NCBI RefSeq assembly: GCF_029962835.1
Contig: NC_080582.1
Location: forward strand, 22,142,032 to 22,206,031
Direction: 5' to 3'
DNA from: Magnolia sinica
Lineage: Eukaryota; Streptophyta; Magnoliopsida; Magnoliales; Magnoliaceae
DNA: 64,000 bases
Of the stretch, positions 1 through 11,295 are shown in pieces (the stretch's first letter is position 1; every line of letters starts with the position of its first letter). The position numbers and the translations under genes were made by a program. The notes beneath the pieces are model-generated. The model was not told the origin of the DNA, made no database searches, and saw only the letters and a list, made by a program, of their open reading frames with translations.

Positions 1-190
1 AAAGGGATAAAGAAAAGGAACATGAAAGAGTTGATAGGGAGAAGGATAGAGGCCATGAAAGGGAGAGAGAGAAAAACCAAGACTGCTTCGACAAAAATGG
101 TCCTAAAGATGTTGCACGTCCCAAGGTTCCTGTGCTCCTAAACAAAGAAAAACATGTGACCGCACCTATCTCGGGGCTCGACCTTTTGAA

Positions 191-935
191 GAATGTAAAT
201 CCGATACTTGAACTTCTTCTTCTTCTTCTTCTTTTTTTTTCCTCTTTATATAGAATTTTTTTTTTCCTTATTTTTTATTTTTACACTTTTGAATGAATTT
301 TGCTGTTTCCTAACCAATCTCTCACATTCTGTCTTTTGCTTGACAGTGTCGAATGCCCCCTGCAAGCCAACAGACAGAACAAGAGGCATCTGTACTGAAG
401 AGAGAGAAAGAGGGGGAGCGGTTTAACAATAATGGTGCTAATGATATTGCACTTCCCAATGTTCCCGTGCTCCTTAATGAAGACAGATGTATGGCCAAAC
501 CAATCTCGGAGCCTAACCTCTCTAACTGTCAGAGCTGTACCCCTAGTTACCGTTATCATCCAGAGAAAGTAATTCAGATTTTGAACTATAGCCTCTTCTA
601 TTTGTCTAGTAAGTTCTTACTTTTGAATAGAGCTGTACACGAGTCGAACTGAGTCGAGCTTGGTCCAGCTCAGCTTGGCTCGGCCAGCAGGCTACCCCAG
701 CTCGAACTCAGCTCAGCTCGACCCTCGAACCTGACTGGGCTGCTTGGCTCGGCTCAGTCAGCAGCTCGGGCCAGCTCGAGCCGAGCTTGAGCTCGATCTT
801 TTGAGCCAAGTTCAAGTTCGAGCCAACGAGTCGGTGGAGTTAACTGAAGCTAACTCGGTTCGTGTACAACTCTGCTTTTGAATGAAATTGGCAGTTTCCT
901 AACCAATCTTTCATGGTCTGTATTTTACTTGACAG
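191..935 (+). repeat. Tandem duplication of a SIN3 exon with its intron
   Basis: The 3' ends of the introns before 347 and before 936 are nearly the same: both run from 'gaatgaa' through 'tttcctaaccaatct' to 'ttgacag'. The exon at 347-568 begins like the one at 936 (ASQQTEQEASVLK against ASERTELDASILN) and then continues like the exon at 3-190 (VPVLLNEDR and PISEPNL against VPVLLNKEK and PISGLDL). This is what a local tandem duplication with both breakpoints inside exons would leave. Confidence 0.75.
628..874. mobile_element. Short non-autonomous hAT-type element
   Basis: A 247-bp insertion in a SIN3 intron, rich in repeats of ctcg and agct. It has terminal inverted repeats: TAGAGCTGTACACGA on the left, CAGAGTTGTACACGA reading in from the right. 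A perfect 8-bp target duplication CTTTTGAA flanks it at 620-627 and 875-882. CAGRG ends with 8-bp duplications are the hAT hallmark. No coding capacity. A second, less complete copy starts at 43914. Confidence 0.85.
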
Positions 936-1581
936 TATCAAATGTCTAGAGCAAGCGAGCGAACAGAACTTGACGCATCTATACTGAATGATGATTGGGT
1001 ATCAGTGGGATCCTACCCTTCTGAATCCAACTACAAAAACCAATATGAAGAAAGTCAGTTTAAATGTGAAGATGTTAGGTGAGAGACTTGCTTGTTGTAG
1101 TTCTCAGCAATATGAGTTTTCCTTATGGTTAATTTTCAAAATGATACTTGTTCATGTTTGTGTAGGCAGCCCTAATTAGTGAATTGTCAATCAGGGTTCG
1201 TGTTGAGCCAATCCCAATTAGTTGGGCTAATGCGTAGATGATGATTATTATAATAACTCAAATTAACTAGAAAAGACAAAAAATGGAAAAAGAATATCGG
1301 CTGTGCTACTTTCTTCTCTGTCAAATGAAAAAGAGTTTCTCCTTTATCTGATGCCATTCTTTATATCGCTTCTTTTGTTAGAAATTTTGACTTTCTATAT
1401 TTCTGTGTATAACATGATGTCAGGTTCAAGTTCGACATGTTGTTAGAGTCAGCCAATCTAGCTGTCAGGTGCGTTGAACAATTGTTAGAAAAGATAAATG
1501 ATAGTACAATCAAGCCAGGCAGCCAAATCCACATCAAGGACCACTTCACTGGTATGTAATATAAATTGATTTTATTCTTGG

Positions 1582-1590
<9 letters not shown>

Positions 1591-1627
<37 letters not shown>
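1591..1627. repeat. (CA)n microsatellite
   Basis: An uninterrupted CA run directly after a short TA run, in the last intron of the SIN3-like copy and at the left edge of a fold-back element. Confidence 0.95.
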
Positions 1628-1631
<4 letters not shown>

Positions 1632-1985
1632 ACGCTCACCTGCGAACCAGTTCGTACTTGTTACATACGAATGTTTTTGAGAACCCATCATACGTGATGT
1701 GGATCCAAAATCTGAACCGTTCATGTGAAGCAGCACCTCGTGAAACCCCCCAGAACCAAGTTTTACTTTGATCTAGAACTTTGATGGGCCATGAAAAATT
1801 AAAACAGTTTCCTCCCTTGATTTGCATTTCTCTTTGCTATGGCCCACCAGAATTTTAGATCAGGGTGAAAATTTCACACGTGAGGTTTCATGGAATTCCA
1901 CATCACATGGACTGTTCAGATTAGACACCCATGACACGTGTGCAAAGGTGCGCACGTGCGTAGGTGCGCAGGGGAGCATGACTCT
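1628..1985. mobile_element. Fold-back (MITE-like) element in SIN3 intron
   Basis: The two halves are imperfect inverted repeats. The left has 'tctgaaccgttcatgtga' and 'tttgatgggccat'; the right has 'atggcccaccagaatttt' and 'cacatggactgttcaga'. No protein coding. It resembles the fold-back elements found elsewhere in the window with GGGCC-containing arms. Borders are approximate and no clear target duplication was found. Confidence 0.5.
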
Positions 1986-2336
1986 ATATATATATATGGA
2001 GCTTATGTATCTCTCTAGTTTATGACCTCTTTCTTTCTTTCTTTTCCCCTATCTTTTGCTTCTTTCTTGCAGGTCTAAGTCTAAGTTGCATTGTAAAATT
2101 ATATGATGATTCTGGGCTGGATATGTTGAACTTACTACGGAATAATGCAAGTGCTGCATTGCCTGTTATATTAGCTCGCTTGAAGCAGAAACGGGAGGAA
2201 TGGCTAAAATGTCGTTCAGATTTTAGTAAGGCTTGGGCTGAAGTTTATGCTAAGAGCCATCCCAATCGCTCAACAGTGTAGCTTCCATGTCAAGCAACAG
2301 GATATAATGAGCTTGAGCACTAAAGTGCTATCAGAA

Positions 2337-2752
2337 TGAGGACTCGACTGATCATCTCTTCATCTATTGTTCACTTGCAAGAAAAGAGTAGGACTTCTTT
2401 ATCTTGTTTGGTATTGAATGGGTTTTGCTGGGGTCCATTGAGTCTCTATTCTTGTCTTGGCACGGTGGAGGCAAAGGAAAGATAGGGAAGAAAGCTTGAC
2501 GTCTCTGTTTACTAGCTGGAATCTGGTTTCTATGGTTGGAAAGATATAATCGCTGCTTCAGGAATCGGAAAGGATAAATATTGGAAGTTTTCAATTTGGC
2601 CAAACTGCACCTTAGGGAATGGGCAATTGCATCAAAGGCTATTGCTTTAGCTCATTTTCCTGATTGTTTTATAGATGTGTAAATTGTATTTTCCTTTTGT
2701 TTTCTTCTTTGTAATTCTTTAGGCTTTGGCCTCTTTTCAATAAAATCATCAC

Positions 2753-2792
<40 letters not shown>
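2337..2792 (+). mobile_element. L1-type LINE, 5'-truncated 3' end with poly(A)
   Basis: Remnant of the C-terminal zinc-binding region of an L1 ORF2 (about 2338-2610). DSTDHLFIYCSLARK matches the usual zf-RVT motif (xxDHLFxxCxxA) and is followed by a stop, then LFLSWHGG and further stops. A 3' UTR ends in 'ttcaataaaatcatcac' and a pure A run of about 36 at 2757-2792. The body abuts SIN3-like sequence on the left. No target duplication was seen, so the left border is inferred. Confidence 0.75.
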
Positions 2793-2793
<1 letters not shown>

Positions 2794-4440
2794 GTTGCGT
2801 TGTATTGTTTCTGAAGATCATGGTCAAATAGTAGGAAGCTGCATTCCACAACTTTCTAAAAGAATAAAAACAGGATATTGTCTTGTTTTAAAAATTAAAG
2901 AAAAATAGTCGTCTTGCTTTGAAGCATATATGGGGCTTCTATTATCATTCGGAATTTTGAGCATATTGAATACTCCAACATTGGCTTAGTGAAAGAGGCT
3001 ATATTAAATGGTTTAGAGATTTCATTTACTGGATATTATGTTTTCTTTACTGTTGGCTATGCCATATAGGTTCACATAAAAGGAGAGGCAATATGGTCTC
3101 ATTGTTTGGCACCACAGCATTACTGGTCAATATACCATGTCCCCTGAATTTTAGTAAGTTTTGAACCAATATGCTGGACACCTCAATTTTGAAATTTAAG
3201 AGAGCTTGTGTGAAAGCAATTGTAAAATAAGATAGTAAATCATAAGGCTTTTGAGACTTTTTAACTTGAAAATCTGGAAAAAAATAAGACGTGTCCTGAC
3301 CAAAAAGATATTATAACATTCGCCATTAGTTTTAGGTTTAGATGCTTTCCAAAGTTGATTCAATGCAGAAAATTGATTTCCTGCTTAATGTGCACAGGCT
3401 GTGTTTTCCATGCTGCCCTAAACAGGCACATCGAGTTGGCTTAGGAAGCCCTGGTAACGCTACCATATTCATCTTTATAACATTTTGTGGCAGTTCTGTT
3501 TCGTTATGAACTGTAGAGAGCATCTGGAACTTGGAAGCAGTGGAAAGTGCCCATCAAATATCTACTTGTTGTAGAATGTTACTTGCAACTCCATTTAAAT
3601 AAAGCTATCTAAAACCAGCAACAACCATGAACCTTTGTGATTTACCTTGGGGTGCATCTCTATGCCTTTTGAGTTCAATTTGTGCCGTGACTGATTTTCT
3701 GTTTGCAGCTTATTTTTGAAAGATATCAATAGGAGAAAGATGATATGATAAAGCATAGCATAGGGCATACACATACAGATATCCTTAGATGGCTTGTTGA
3801 TTTTTATACTTTTCTCCAGGTTAAATGGGTTGTGGGTCCCCTGCAAAAATGGCCTCCAGTTAAATGGGTTTCATGTTCGAAAGAGTTGTTATTTATATGC
3901 AACTGGGATGTGACCCAGTTCACTGCAAAAACTATAGTCCTCACACATCTTCTCAACACCAGTTTTTTTTTCCCTCACACTCAAGCTCCCACATTAAAAA
4001 TTTTTGGAAATACCTGCCTTTTTTTTCTTTCTTTTTAATGATATAACAGTATCCACGTATTATAGGGATGGTGTCTAGACGGGCTCTCTTATCACGTTTG
4101 GGCTTAAGCAAATGTCTAAATGCCATTACTACATTACAGAGTATCTCCTTTTATTTCTGCTAATTTTTATAATTCAGATATAAATGTTATTACAGCATTT
4201 CCCTTCATTTCAGTCTAACCAAACCGCCCATTATTATGTTCTTGTATGCATTGGTTAATTTGCATGCCCATAAACACATTTCACAACATTTTGTATTCTT
4301 GGTTCTTGAGTAAATAGAGACTACTGTAAGCCCCATAGTTCTAAAACTCATCAAGTCAACTAAAATCTTCTCCGAGTCGACTTGACTCAGTTGAATTTTG
4401 AGTCGATTCACCTTCTAATTTTGGTTCGACTTGACTCCTT
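2793..4440. other. Non-coding stretch, nothing recognised
   Basis: AT-rich sequence with scattered stops in all frames and no exon-like motif that I recognise. At 4365-4440 there is a short patch of repeated 'gagtcgact' words resembling repeats inside plant hAT-type elements, but without visible termini. Confidence 0.5.
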
Positions 4441-7116
4441 CAGCTCCTCAGAGAGGCCTGGGTCTCTGATATTGCTGGTGCCCTGATGTTCTCTCTTCTC
4501 AGAAAACTGAAAAGTGTCAAGCTGGCTCTGTAGGACTGGAATTGGAATACCTTCGGGAATATTTTCCTCAATTTGAAAAAAGGCCATGGATGACCTTGGC
4601 ACAGCAGAAATTGCTGCCCAAGACTCCTCCAACCGCCGCTCGCAGCAGATGCTCCAATCAGCTTGGGATAGAGTGGCTCAGTTGGAGCTTTATGAGGAAA
4701 TCTTCTGGAGGTAAAAATTCAGGATTCAGTGGCTCCATGAAGGTGACAAACACTAAGTGTTTCCATGCCTCTGCGACAAGGAGAACTAGAAGATCTAAAA
4801 TCCTGCAAATTAAGCTGGAGGATGGGACTTTGACCGAAGACAGTGAAGTTATCAAAAGTGCGGCCATCGCTTTCTATGAGAATCTCCTGCAGGCTGAGCG
4901 AACCTGCCATCCAGGAGACTTACTTGATGTCATCCAGCATAGCGTATCACCTGAAGATAATAGAGCCCTCTTGGCTGACCTTTCCATCGAAGAAGTCCAC
5001 ACGGCGGTCAAGGCCCTCCCTGCGGATGGAGCCCCAGGCCTAGACGGCTTTATGGGGGCATTCTTCCAAACTTGCTGGGACATTGTGGGTCCAGATTTAC
5101 TACGGGCAGCCCGCTTGTTCTTCAATGGTGGAACGCTTCCCAGAGCTTTCTCGTCCACTCTGATTTGCCTCATCCCTAAATCTACAATCTACCTCTCCGG
5201 TTAAATTTGCTGACTTTAGATCCATTAGTCTATGTAATTGTATTTACAAGATTTTGCCAAAATCATTGCAGATAGGTTAGGGAACATTATGCGCAAAATC
5301 AAATTCGCTGAACAAGGGGCTTTCATGAAGGGCAGATCCACAGCTGAGAATTGTGCTCTAGCACTGGAAATCTTGCAGGATATCAACAGAAAAGTTAACG
5401 GTGGGAATATCATGCTTAAACTGGATATGGAGAAAGCCTATGATAGGCTTAGCTGGGAATTCCTATCGGAGGTGCTTACCAGATTTGGGTTTGACAAGAA
5501 ATGGATCACTATGCTGGAAAAAAGTTGGTCCAACTGCTGGTTTTCGGTCCTTATCAACGGCGATGCTTGCGGGTTCTTCAAATCATCTCGTAGGCTCCGT
5601 CAGGGAGACCCAATCTCGCCGGGTCTCTTCATCGCGGCAGCAAAAGTCCTCAGCAGAGGCTTTGGCCACCTGCTTGGGAGTGGCCAATGCCAGCCCTTCC
5701 AAGACCTGCAGGGACTGCCCAGTGATCTCCCACCTTCTGTTCGCCGATGACGCTATGTTGTTCGCTAACGGCTGCAACGCCTCCCTCAGGAAGATAGCCG
5801 ACTTCCTTAAGAAATACAAATTTGCTTCAGGTCAGCGTATCAACTTCCACAAGAGTTTCTTCATCATGTTAGTGAATCAAGCGGATGCGCGACTGAGATC
5901 GGCCATCACTATTCTGGGTTTCACCCGAGGCACTTCTCCATTCACATACCTGGGCCTCCCCATCTTCCAAGGCAGACCTCGCAGATCATATTTTCTGGCT
6001 CTGTTGGACAAAACAAACAATAAAATCACTAATTGGAAAGGTAGAATTCTAACACAGGCTGGCAAACGCACGTTGATTAACCATGTGTTGTCCGGCGTGC
6101 CTATCCACACGTTAGCTGCCACATATGTCCTGGCAAGCATCTTGAAGGACCTCCAAAGAGCCATTGCTGATTTTCTGTGGGGCTGGGAGGAGAACAGAAA
6201 GAAGTGCCATTGGCACAACTGGCACGTGATTGCGCTCCCTAAGGCAGGAGGGCTGGGTCTTAGAAGCCTTAGCTCAGTTATGAAAGCATTCCGTCTCCAA
6301 ATGGCCTGGTTGATTTGTTATAGGGGAGAGAATAGCCGCAGGAATCAATTCGTTCGTGCCAAGTATACGTCTGATATCCAAGGGCTAGGCTGTGGCTCAG
6401 CGGCAACCTTCGCTTCCCCGCTATGGAAACAAATTTGTAAGCTGACCCCGATGTTGTCTGCCCATTCGCAGTGGTTGACCAGTAAAGGCGACTGCAGCTT
6501 TTGGAGGACCAATTGGACAGGGCTAGGTCCCCTCTCTGAATGGTTGCTCCGCCCCATCCCAGCACACCTCCAAGCCACTAGAGTCAAGGACCTGATCAGG
6601 GTTAATGGCCAGAGATCGCGCACTTCTTTGCTTCTCTTACTGCCCCAAATTGTCATAGACCACATCACAGACGAGGGCATATGCATATCTGCTATGGACG
6701 ACAAATGTATTTGGATGGGTTTTGCCATGGGGTAATTTTCAGTTCAATTGGCAGCTCAGCTCTTCAGAACTCATGCCGAGAAGAAGGCCTGGTCGAAATG
6801 GGTTTGGCAAGCAAAGCTCCCTCCTAAGCTTTCCTTCCTGGCCTGGAAAATTATCCACAAGGCCATCCCGGTGGACGATAGAATCCAAAGCAAAGGGGTC
6901 TCCATCGCATCCAGATGCAACTGCTGCCCCGCTCTGTCCTCGCCCCAGATTGAATCCATAGACCACTTATTCCACTTGGGTACCAAGGCTAGGGAGGTTT
7001 GGGCCCACTATGGCAGGATCCTAGACATGGACAGACCTACCCCATCCTCTGCGGTTGGAATGGCGTCCTTCTGGTGGTCCATCGCCTCCTTGACCCCTAA
7101 GAGATGGCCCCTTATT
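4441..7116 (+). mobile_element. L1-type LINE body, both ends missing
   Basis: ORF2 of a plant L1 LINE from the linker before the reverse transcriptase to the zf-RVT region. There is no endonuclease, no 3' UTR and no poly(A). A plus-strand LINE that lacks its 3' end is not a normal insertion. The sequence changes at 7117 exactly where homology to 55127 begins, so the element was cut by the breakpoint of the segmental duplication. Its left end near 4441 is set by the first ORF2-like residues. Confidence 0.85.
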
Positions 7117-7128
7117 GGGTTCAACTTG
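4542..7128 (+). pseudogene. LINE ORF2 reverse transcriptase remnant
   Basis: Reverse transcriptase of a non-LTR element, in pieces. At 4780-5190: fingers region with LPADGAPGLDGF. At 5238-5700: MLKLDMEKAYDRLSWEFL (palm, catalytic Asp) and RLRQGDPISPGLF. At 5728-6735: LLFADDAMLF (the YxDD box as FADD, coded at about 5740-5751) followed by thumb and linker. At 6748-7116: zf-RVT with LPPKLSFLAWKIIHKAIPVD and a CNCC..DHLF pattern. The pieces lie in different frames, with breaks near 5190, 5640-5730 and 6735, so it cannot make a working enzyme. The last dozen residues of the terminal open frame (7117 on) are not LINE but duplicated flank. Confidence 0.85.
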
Positions 7129-7457
7129 ATGTGGGTCATTCATAATGTGGGCCCCGCATTTCATATCAACAGTCCATCGTGTGCGCCCCACCTCTTATGT
7201 GGACTGCCCATCATGTGGAGCCTCCTTTGATATGGACCATCCATCACATGGGGGAGGGAGAGAAGTTGAAAAGTTGGAAGTTCAAAAAAAAAAAAAAAAA
7301 AAAACTTGCCTGGATAAATAACTTTCATCACGTGAGTAAATTTTATAACGTGCTTACCAAACTTATTTAAAGTTGAAAAATCAACTTATCGAAACATAAA
7401 AAGTTTCTTATTGGGTGGTATCCCTACGGGCCTTCAGCATCCATGGTCACAAAACCT

Positions 7458-8957
7458 TCAAGAGAGGGTGGTTCCAAGGTTAGTACGAAGCTTGATACCT
7501 GCCACGAGGGGCTCTTTCATCCTAAGAATAGCAGTATAATCATCAGTCATGTTGGGGCCATCCCCATCAGCGGCAACCCATTCAAACTTGTTAATCAGAT
7601 TAGCCAGGGTGAGGCCCACCTGAAGCTTGCCCAGATCCATTCCTGCACAAATTCGCATACCTGCTCCAAACGGAAGAAAAGACTGTTCCATGGCCACGCT
7701 GACATTACGTGCATTTTCATTCAGGAACCGCTCTGGCATGAACTGCTCTGGATGATCCCAGACCTTTGGATCGTGATGGACAGCATAGATATTTACGATA
7801 ACAGCAGTACCCTTGTCGATCTTCAAACCCTTCAATGTAGTATCTTTCACTGTTTTGTGGGGGATGGCGAGAGGTGCAATCGGCTTCATCCGAAACACTT
7901 CATTCACTCCAGCTTGAAGATATGACATCTTATTCACTTGATATACAGTCACCCTCTCTCTCTTCTCGTCTCCTCCGCTTACTTCTTTAAATAGCTTCTG
8001 TTGGATTTCGGGGTTTCGTATAAGGAATGCTAGAGCCCAAGCAATGGTAGACGATGTGCTATCAACGGAGAGCAAGAACATCTCGAATAAGATAGAGATA
8101 ATGGTTTCCATCGGGTAGCCATGCGAGAGGAGGAAGTGCAAGTAGCAAGTGGTGCATGGCGATTTTGATGATTGGTAGTGAGTGATTTCTGACTGTAATA
8201 TCGACATGACACGATCGAGAATTTCAGTTGCTTGTCTAAATGAACCCCACAAGCCCGGGATGTAGCGAATGAAGGGAAAAGCATCGGAAAAACGGGCAAG
8301 ACCAGATAGATTGATGACATCGTCGATAAGAGGGTCTATGCCAATAACAAATCCCTCATTGTTGAAGTCAGGGCCAAAACAAAGGCGCCCAACCACCCGT
8401 ATTGTGTTGTGTGGAATGTAGACCAAGGGGCGGATAATTCCACCATTGATCATAGCTTGTTCTTGAATTGTTTGTGTCATGGCAATCACTTCGTTTTCTT
8501 GAGATAGTGTTTGAGTAGAGATGGCTGATGGATTCATAGCATAGCCCTGGACACCTTTTCGAAGGATTGCCAATATGGGCCATGATCGGAGGTGGAAAGC
8601 GTTGTACAGTTAGCAGAGACATATTTAAACATGTAAGGGATCATTCGCGATGCATAATCGGCGGATTTGTTTACAAGAACCTCCCAAGCTCCTTCATGAT
8701 CGCTTACGATAATAGTCGGTTTCATGCCTAACCACACTGTCATAATCCCACCATACTTCTGTGACATTTTGAATAAGGTGATGTAGATCAACTCATCACC
8801 ACCACCGATCTGGCGCAGGTTCTGGTGCAAGTTCCCAATTATCGGCAATTTAGGCAGTCCCGGCGGCAATTTCATTGTTGATTTTGGCCTTCGTCGTCTT
8901 TCCAACACGATGAAGATCATTCCCACCACCATGGAAACTATTATCCACAGGTTTATG

Positions 8958-8962
<5 letters not shown>
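7458..8962 (-). pseudogene. CYP719-like cytochrome P450, frameshifted copy
   Basis: Intronless P450 nearly the same as the intact copy at 55470-56975. It starts MDINLWIIVS at 8962, with a membrane anchor and the LPPGLPKLPIIGN hinge; the frame is lost at 8563-8566, where three Gs in the right copy are two here (WQSFEK then off frame). The rest, 7458-8573, is open for 371 codons and keeps the I-helix motif SVDSTSST, the ExxR motif EVFRMKP, PERF and the heme loop PFGAGMRICAG. A single one-base indel is the only lesion seen, so inactivation is recent, or a sequencing or assembly slip. If the base is restored on re-sequencing, this is a second functional gene. The reaction is unknown; CYP719 members often close methylenedioxy bridges. 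Confidence 0.8.

Positions 8963-9005
<43 letters not shown>
8963..9005. repeat. (CT)n run in the P450 leader
   Basis: A pure CT run ending at the P450 start codon, so the mRNA leader would read (GA)n. The right copy has a shorter run in the same place (56976-57009). On the minus strand a TATA-like TTTAAAAAG lies at about 9036-9044, some 80 bases upstream of the ATG; the right copy reads CTTAAAAAG. Confidence 0.85.
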
Positions 9006-9007
<2 letters not shown>

Positions 9008-9113
9008 GCTGTTTTTCTTTCAACTCCTTCCTCTCTTTTTAAACGCCAACTGCATGGAAGCCCTGAAGAGCCTATACTCGTGTTTTAGTACTGTTTAACT
9101 ATTTTAAAAATGG

Positions 9114-10141
9114 TACAAGATCCGAAGGATAAAGTAGGGTGTATCCAATTGCAAATTTGCAACGCATGGTCGCTTTGATGCTCTGGCAAGTGCGAGGAAT
9201 GATACGCAGGCACTTAGAAATTACTAAGAAATTGCACTTACGGTCTTAAATTAAAGCCGTCCAGACGACGGTACCCAATTGTAGATGCATTAATGACCAA
9301 AAATTAATTTTATTTGATTTTCCAACTATCGTATTGGTGGGCATTTATTGGGCGGTTAAAGATTTAAAAAAAATAAAATAAAATAAAAAAATCTATCCTA
9401 TTTCCACACACAAGTGTCTGGCATCAGAGGTTGGGAATCTTGAGATTTTTCAACCACTTTGATCTTTGGAACGTGACTTAGTGACAATGGTATGCAAAAT
9501 CTAGTCGATTTTCTTTGAGTCGATGTGTGCCACGTGTATAATTTTTTTAGCGCCTGAGTATCAAGTGTCATACGCAGTCAAGAGTATCATATAAGTCCCT
9601 TTTAAATTACTAATGTTACAACAACCCCGTTATGTTAATTGGATTCTTCTTGTGCTTTTTGATAAAACGGAAAAATATGAAAAACAAACAGAAAAGAAAA
9701 AAGAAAGAAAAAAGAATTATGTGATATGGACTATGAACATTCATACCTACTCACACTGACATGGCATAATTGTATCACAATCCAAACCGTTCAAATTGTG
9801 GGGTCCACTCTAATGGGAATTTACCCAACGATGTACATGTTGGACAGATATAGATTCTTATTGATGGATTATTAATAATTTGAATTTGAATCATCAATTG
9901 TTTTTTTCGTTTCAACCGTCCCTTTCTCGCCTACCAATCGAACAATTAAAACAATCATTCAATGCGATTTTTGGGTCATGGCCCAGCGAGAGTACCCCAC
10001 TATTTGAACGGTTCAGATTGCACTATATTTATGTCGTGTTTGCAATGCCTGTGTATGGGAGTACCGAAGATCATGCTCTGCCAAAGTATCAAAATTTTTC
10101 TCAAGAGCCCACATAGTTGGACGTTGGAACCTTGTCGGCTA
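9114..10141. other. 1-kb stretch specific to the left duplication copy
   Basis: The right copy jumps from 'attttaaaaatgg' to 'cactgcacgtgaa' in a few bases, where this copy has about 1 kb. The stretch is AT-rich and without coding signs. It is either an insertion here or a deletion in the right copy; no terminal repeats or target duplication were recognised. Confidence 0.6.
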
Positions 10142-11106
10142 CCGCCCTCCACACTGCACGTGAAATAATTTTATGGTGGTCCATACGTTTTAAATTGATG
10201 ACCTAACTATGGACGGAGCACGGCTGAAAATTCGGTTTTTGATGGTACTGGAATCGTTGTATGGTCAATTTCAAAAGTTTTTCAGGCCAATTTGCCCCAG
10301 TCCTTGGAGCAGTAGTTGTACCGTTATGAAAGTAGAAGAAGTTGTGTGTTATTTCAATCCCTAGAAAGTGAATTGTATGGAAGTTTTCATTGTGCCCTGT
10401 GGAATGTGTATCCAATCCGTTCATTTTGTTTGAAGCCCTTTATTTTTATACGAATATGTTAGTGTCTTGTTGACACCATCTCTCTATGGCCCACAAAACC
10501 TGATGACCCATAACAGTGTCCATTCTATATGAAATATTTTATGTGCAACGTCCCTAAGTTTCATTTTGGGATTTTGATCAAATCCGATCGGTCCATTCTC
10601 TTCATAATTTGAAAGAAGGAAAATGTCAGGAGAATAATCAAAATCTTCAAATCTGATGGCCCAGAACAAAACTAGATAGTAGGTATTGTACAAGCAAACC
10701 ATTGGTCCTTTTTCCTCACTATGGGCCACAGATAGCTCAATACGACATGAAGATTACATATTTTTAAGGAAATCGTAAGCCTTGAATATTATTAACAGAT
10801 TAGATCTATATTAATTTTAATGACCCCGTGATTAAAATGGTAGGATCGACCCTTGGATTTGGGCATCCAGAATTGTGAATCACTTCGGCTTCTCACCCGC
10901 CTTCTTTTACTATACCTACATGTGCTTAACCATAACGGTACAAAGCCAGTTTTGTGGGGCCCACAGTGATGTTTATATGTCATCTAACATATTCATTATA
11001 TCCCATATACATCTATAAAGAGATGGCAGAAATATCATACTTATTAGTAAGGTGTATAGCCCACCTGGTAGTTTTCAATGGTTGTGCGCAACCCATATTA
11101 TTTATT
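10142..11106. other. Duplicated non-coding spacer
   Basis: Matches about 57130-58135 in the right copy with small indels. No coding signs. It contains 'gtggggcccacagtgatg', a piece of the GGGCC fold-back family, near 10955. Confidence 0.7.
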
Positions 11107-11295
11107 TATTTATTTTTAAAGATAACGATTGTATTAAGGAGAAAAAGTAAACAAACAAAAAAGGCCTGCTGAGATAGCAGAGCCGAACAAACTAAAAACC
11201 TAAAAAAGCAAGATTATATCTTTAAGGCCTAAAACATTCACCACCCATTCAATAATCAACTTCTTAGAATAAGATCCCACTGATTTAGCCGAGGA

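Larger units (their letters stand above)
3..2336 (+). pseudogene. SIN3-like transcriptional corepressor, partial broken copy
   Basis: Fragment of a plant SIN3-like (SNL) scaffold protein of histone deacetylase complexes. Visible exons with AG/GT borders: 3-about 190 (charged REKD-rich stretch, then VPVLLN and PISGLDL), 347-568 (ends SNCQSCTPSYR, the plant SIN3 motif SNCxRCTPSYR), 936-1078 (SERTELDASILNDDWVSV, NQYEES), 1424-1551 (FDMLLESANLAVRCVEQLLE, then IKDHFT) and 2073 onward ([20 protein letters not shown], then [20 protein letters not shown]). A TAG at 2279-2281 stops the last exon, while homology resumes in another frame (SFHVKQQDIMSLSTK) to about 2336, where LINE sequence starts. The paired amphipathic helix region would lie left of the window and the rest of the HDAC-interaction region is absent on the right. 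The exon at 347-568 is a chimaeric duplicate. Recognition is from family motifs; a decayed paralog is my reading. Confidence 0.8.

Noticed and set aside
208-426. Poly-Phe open frame at the start of the window
   Set aside because: Produced by TTC and T runs in the first SIN3 intron.
7443-7925. Plus-strand open frame of 160 aa, also at 55455-56006
   Set aside because: Antisense shadow of the P450 coding sequence in both duplication copies.
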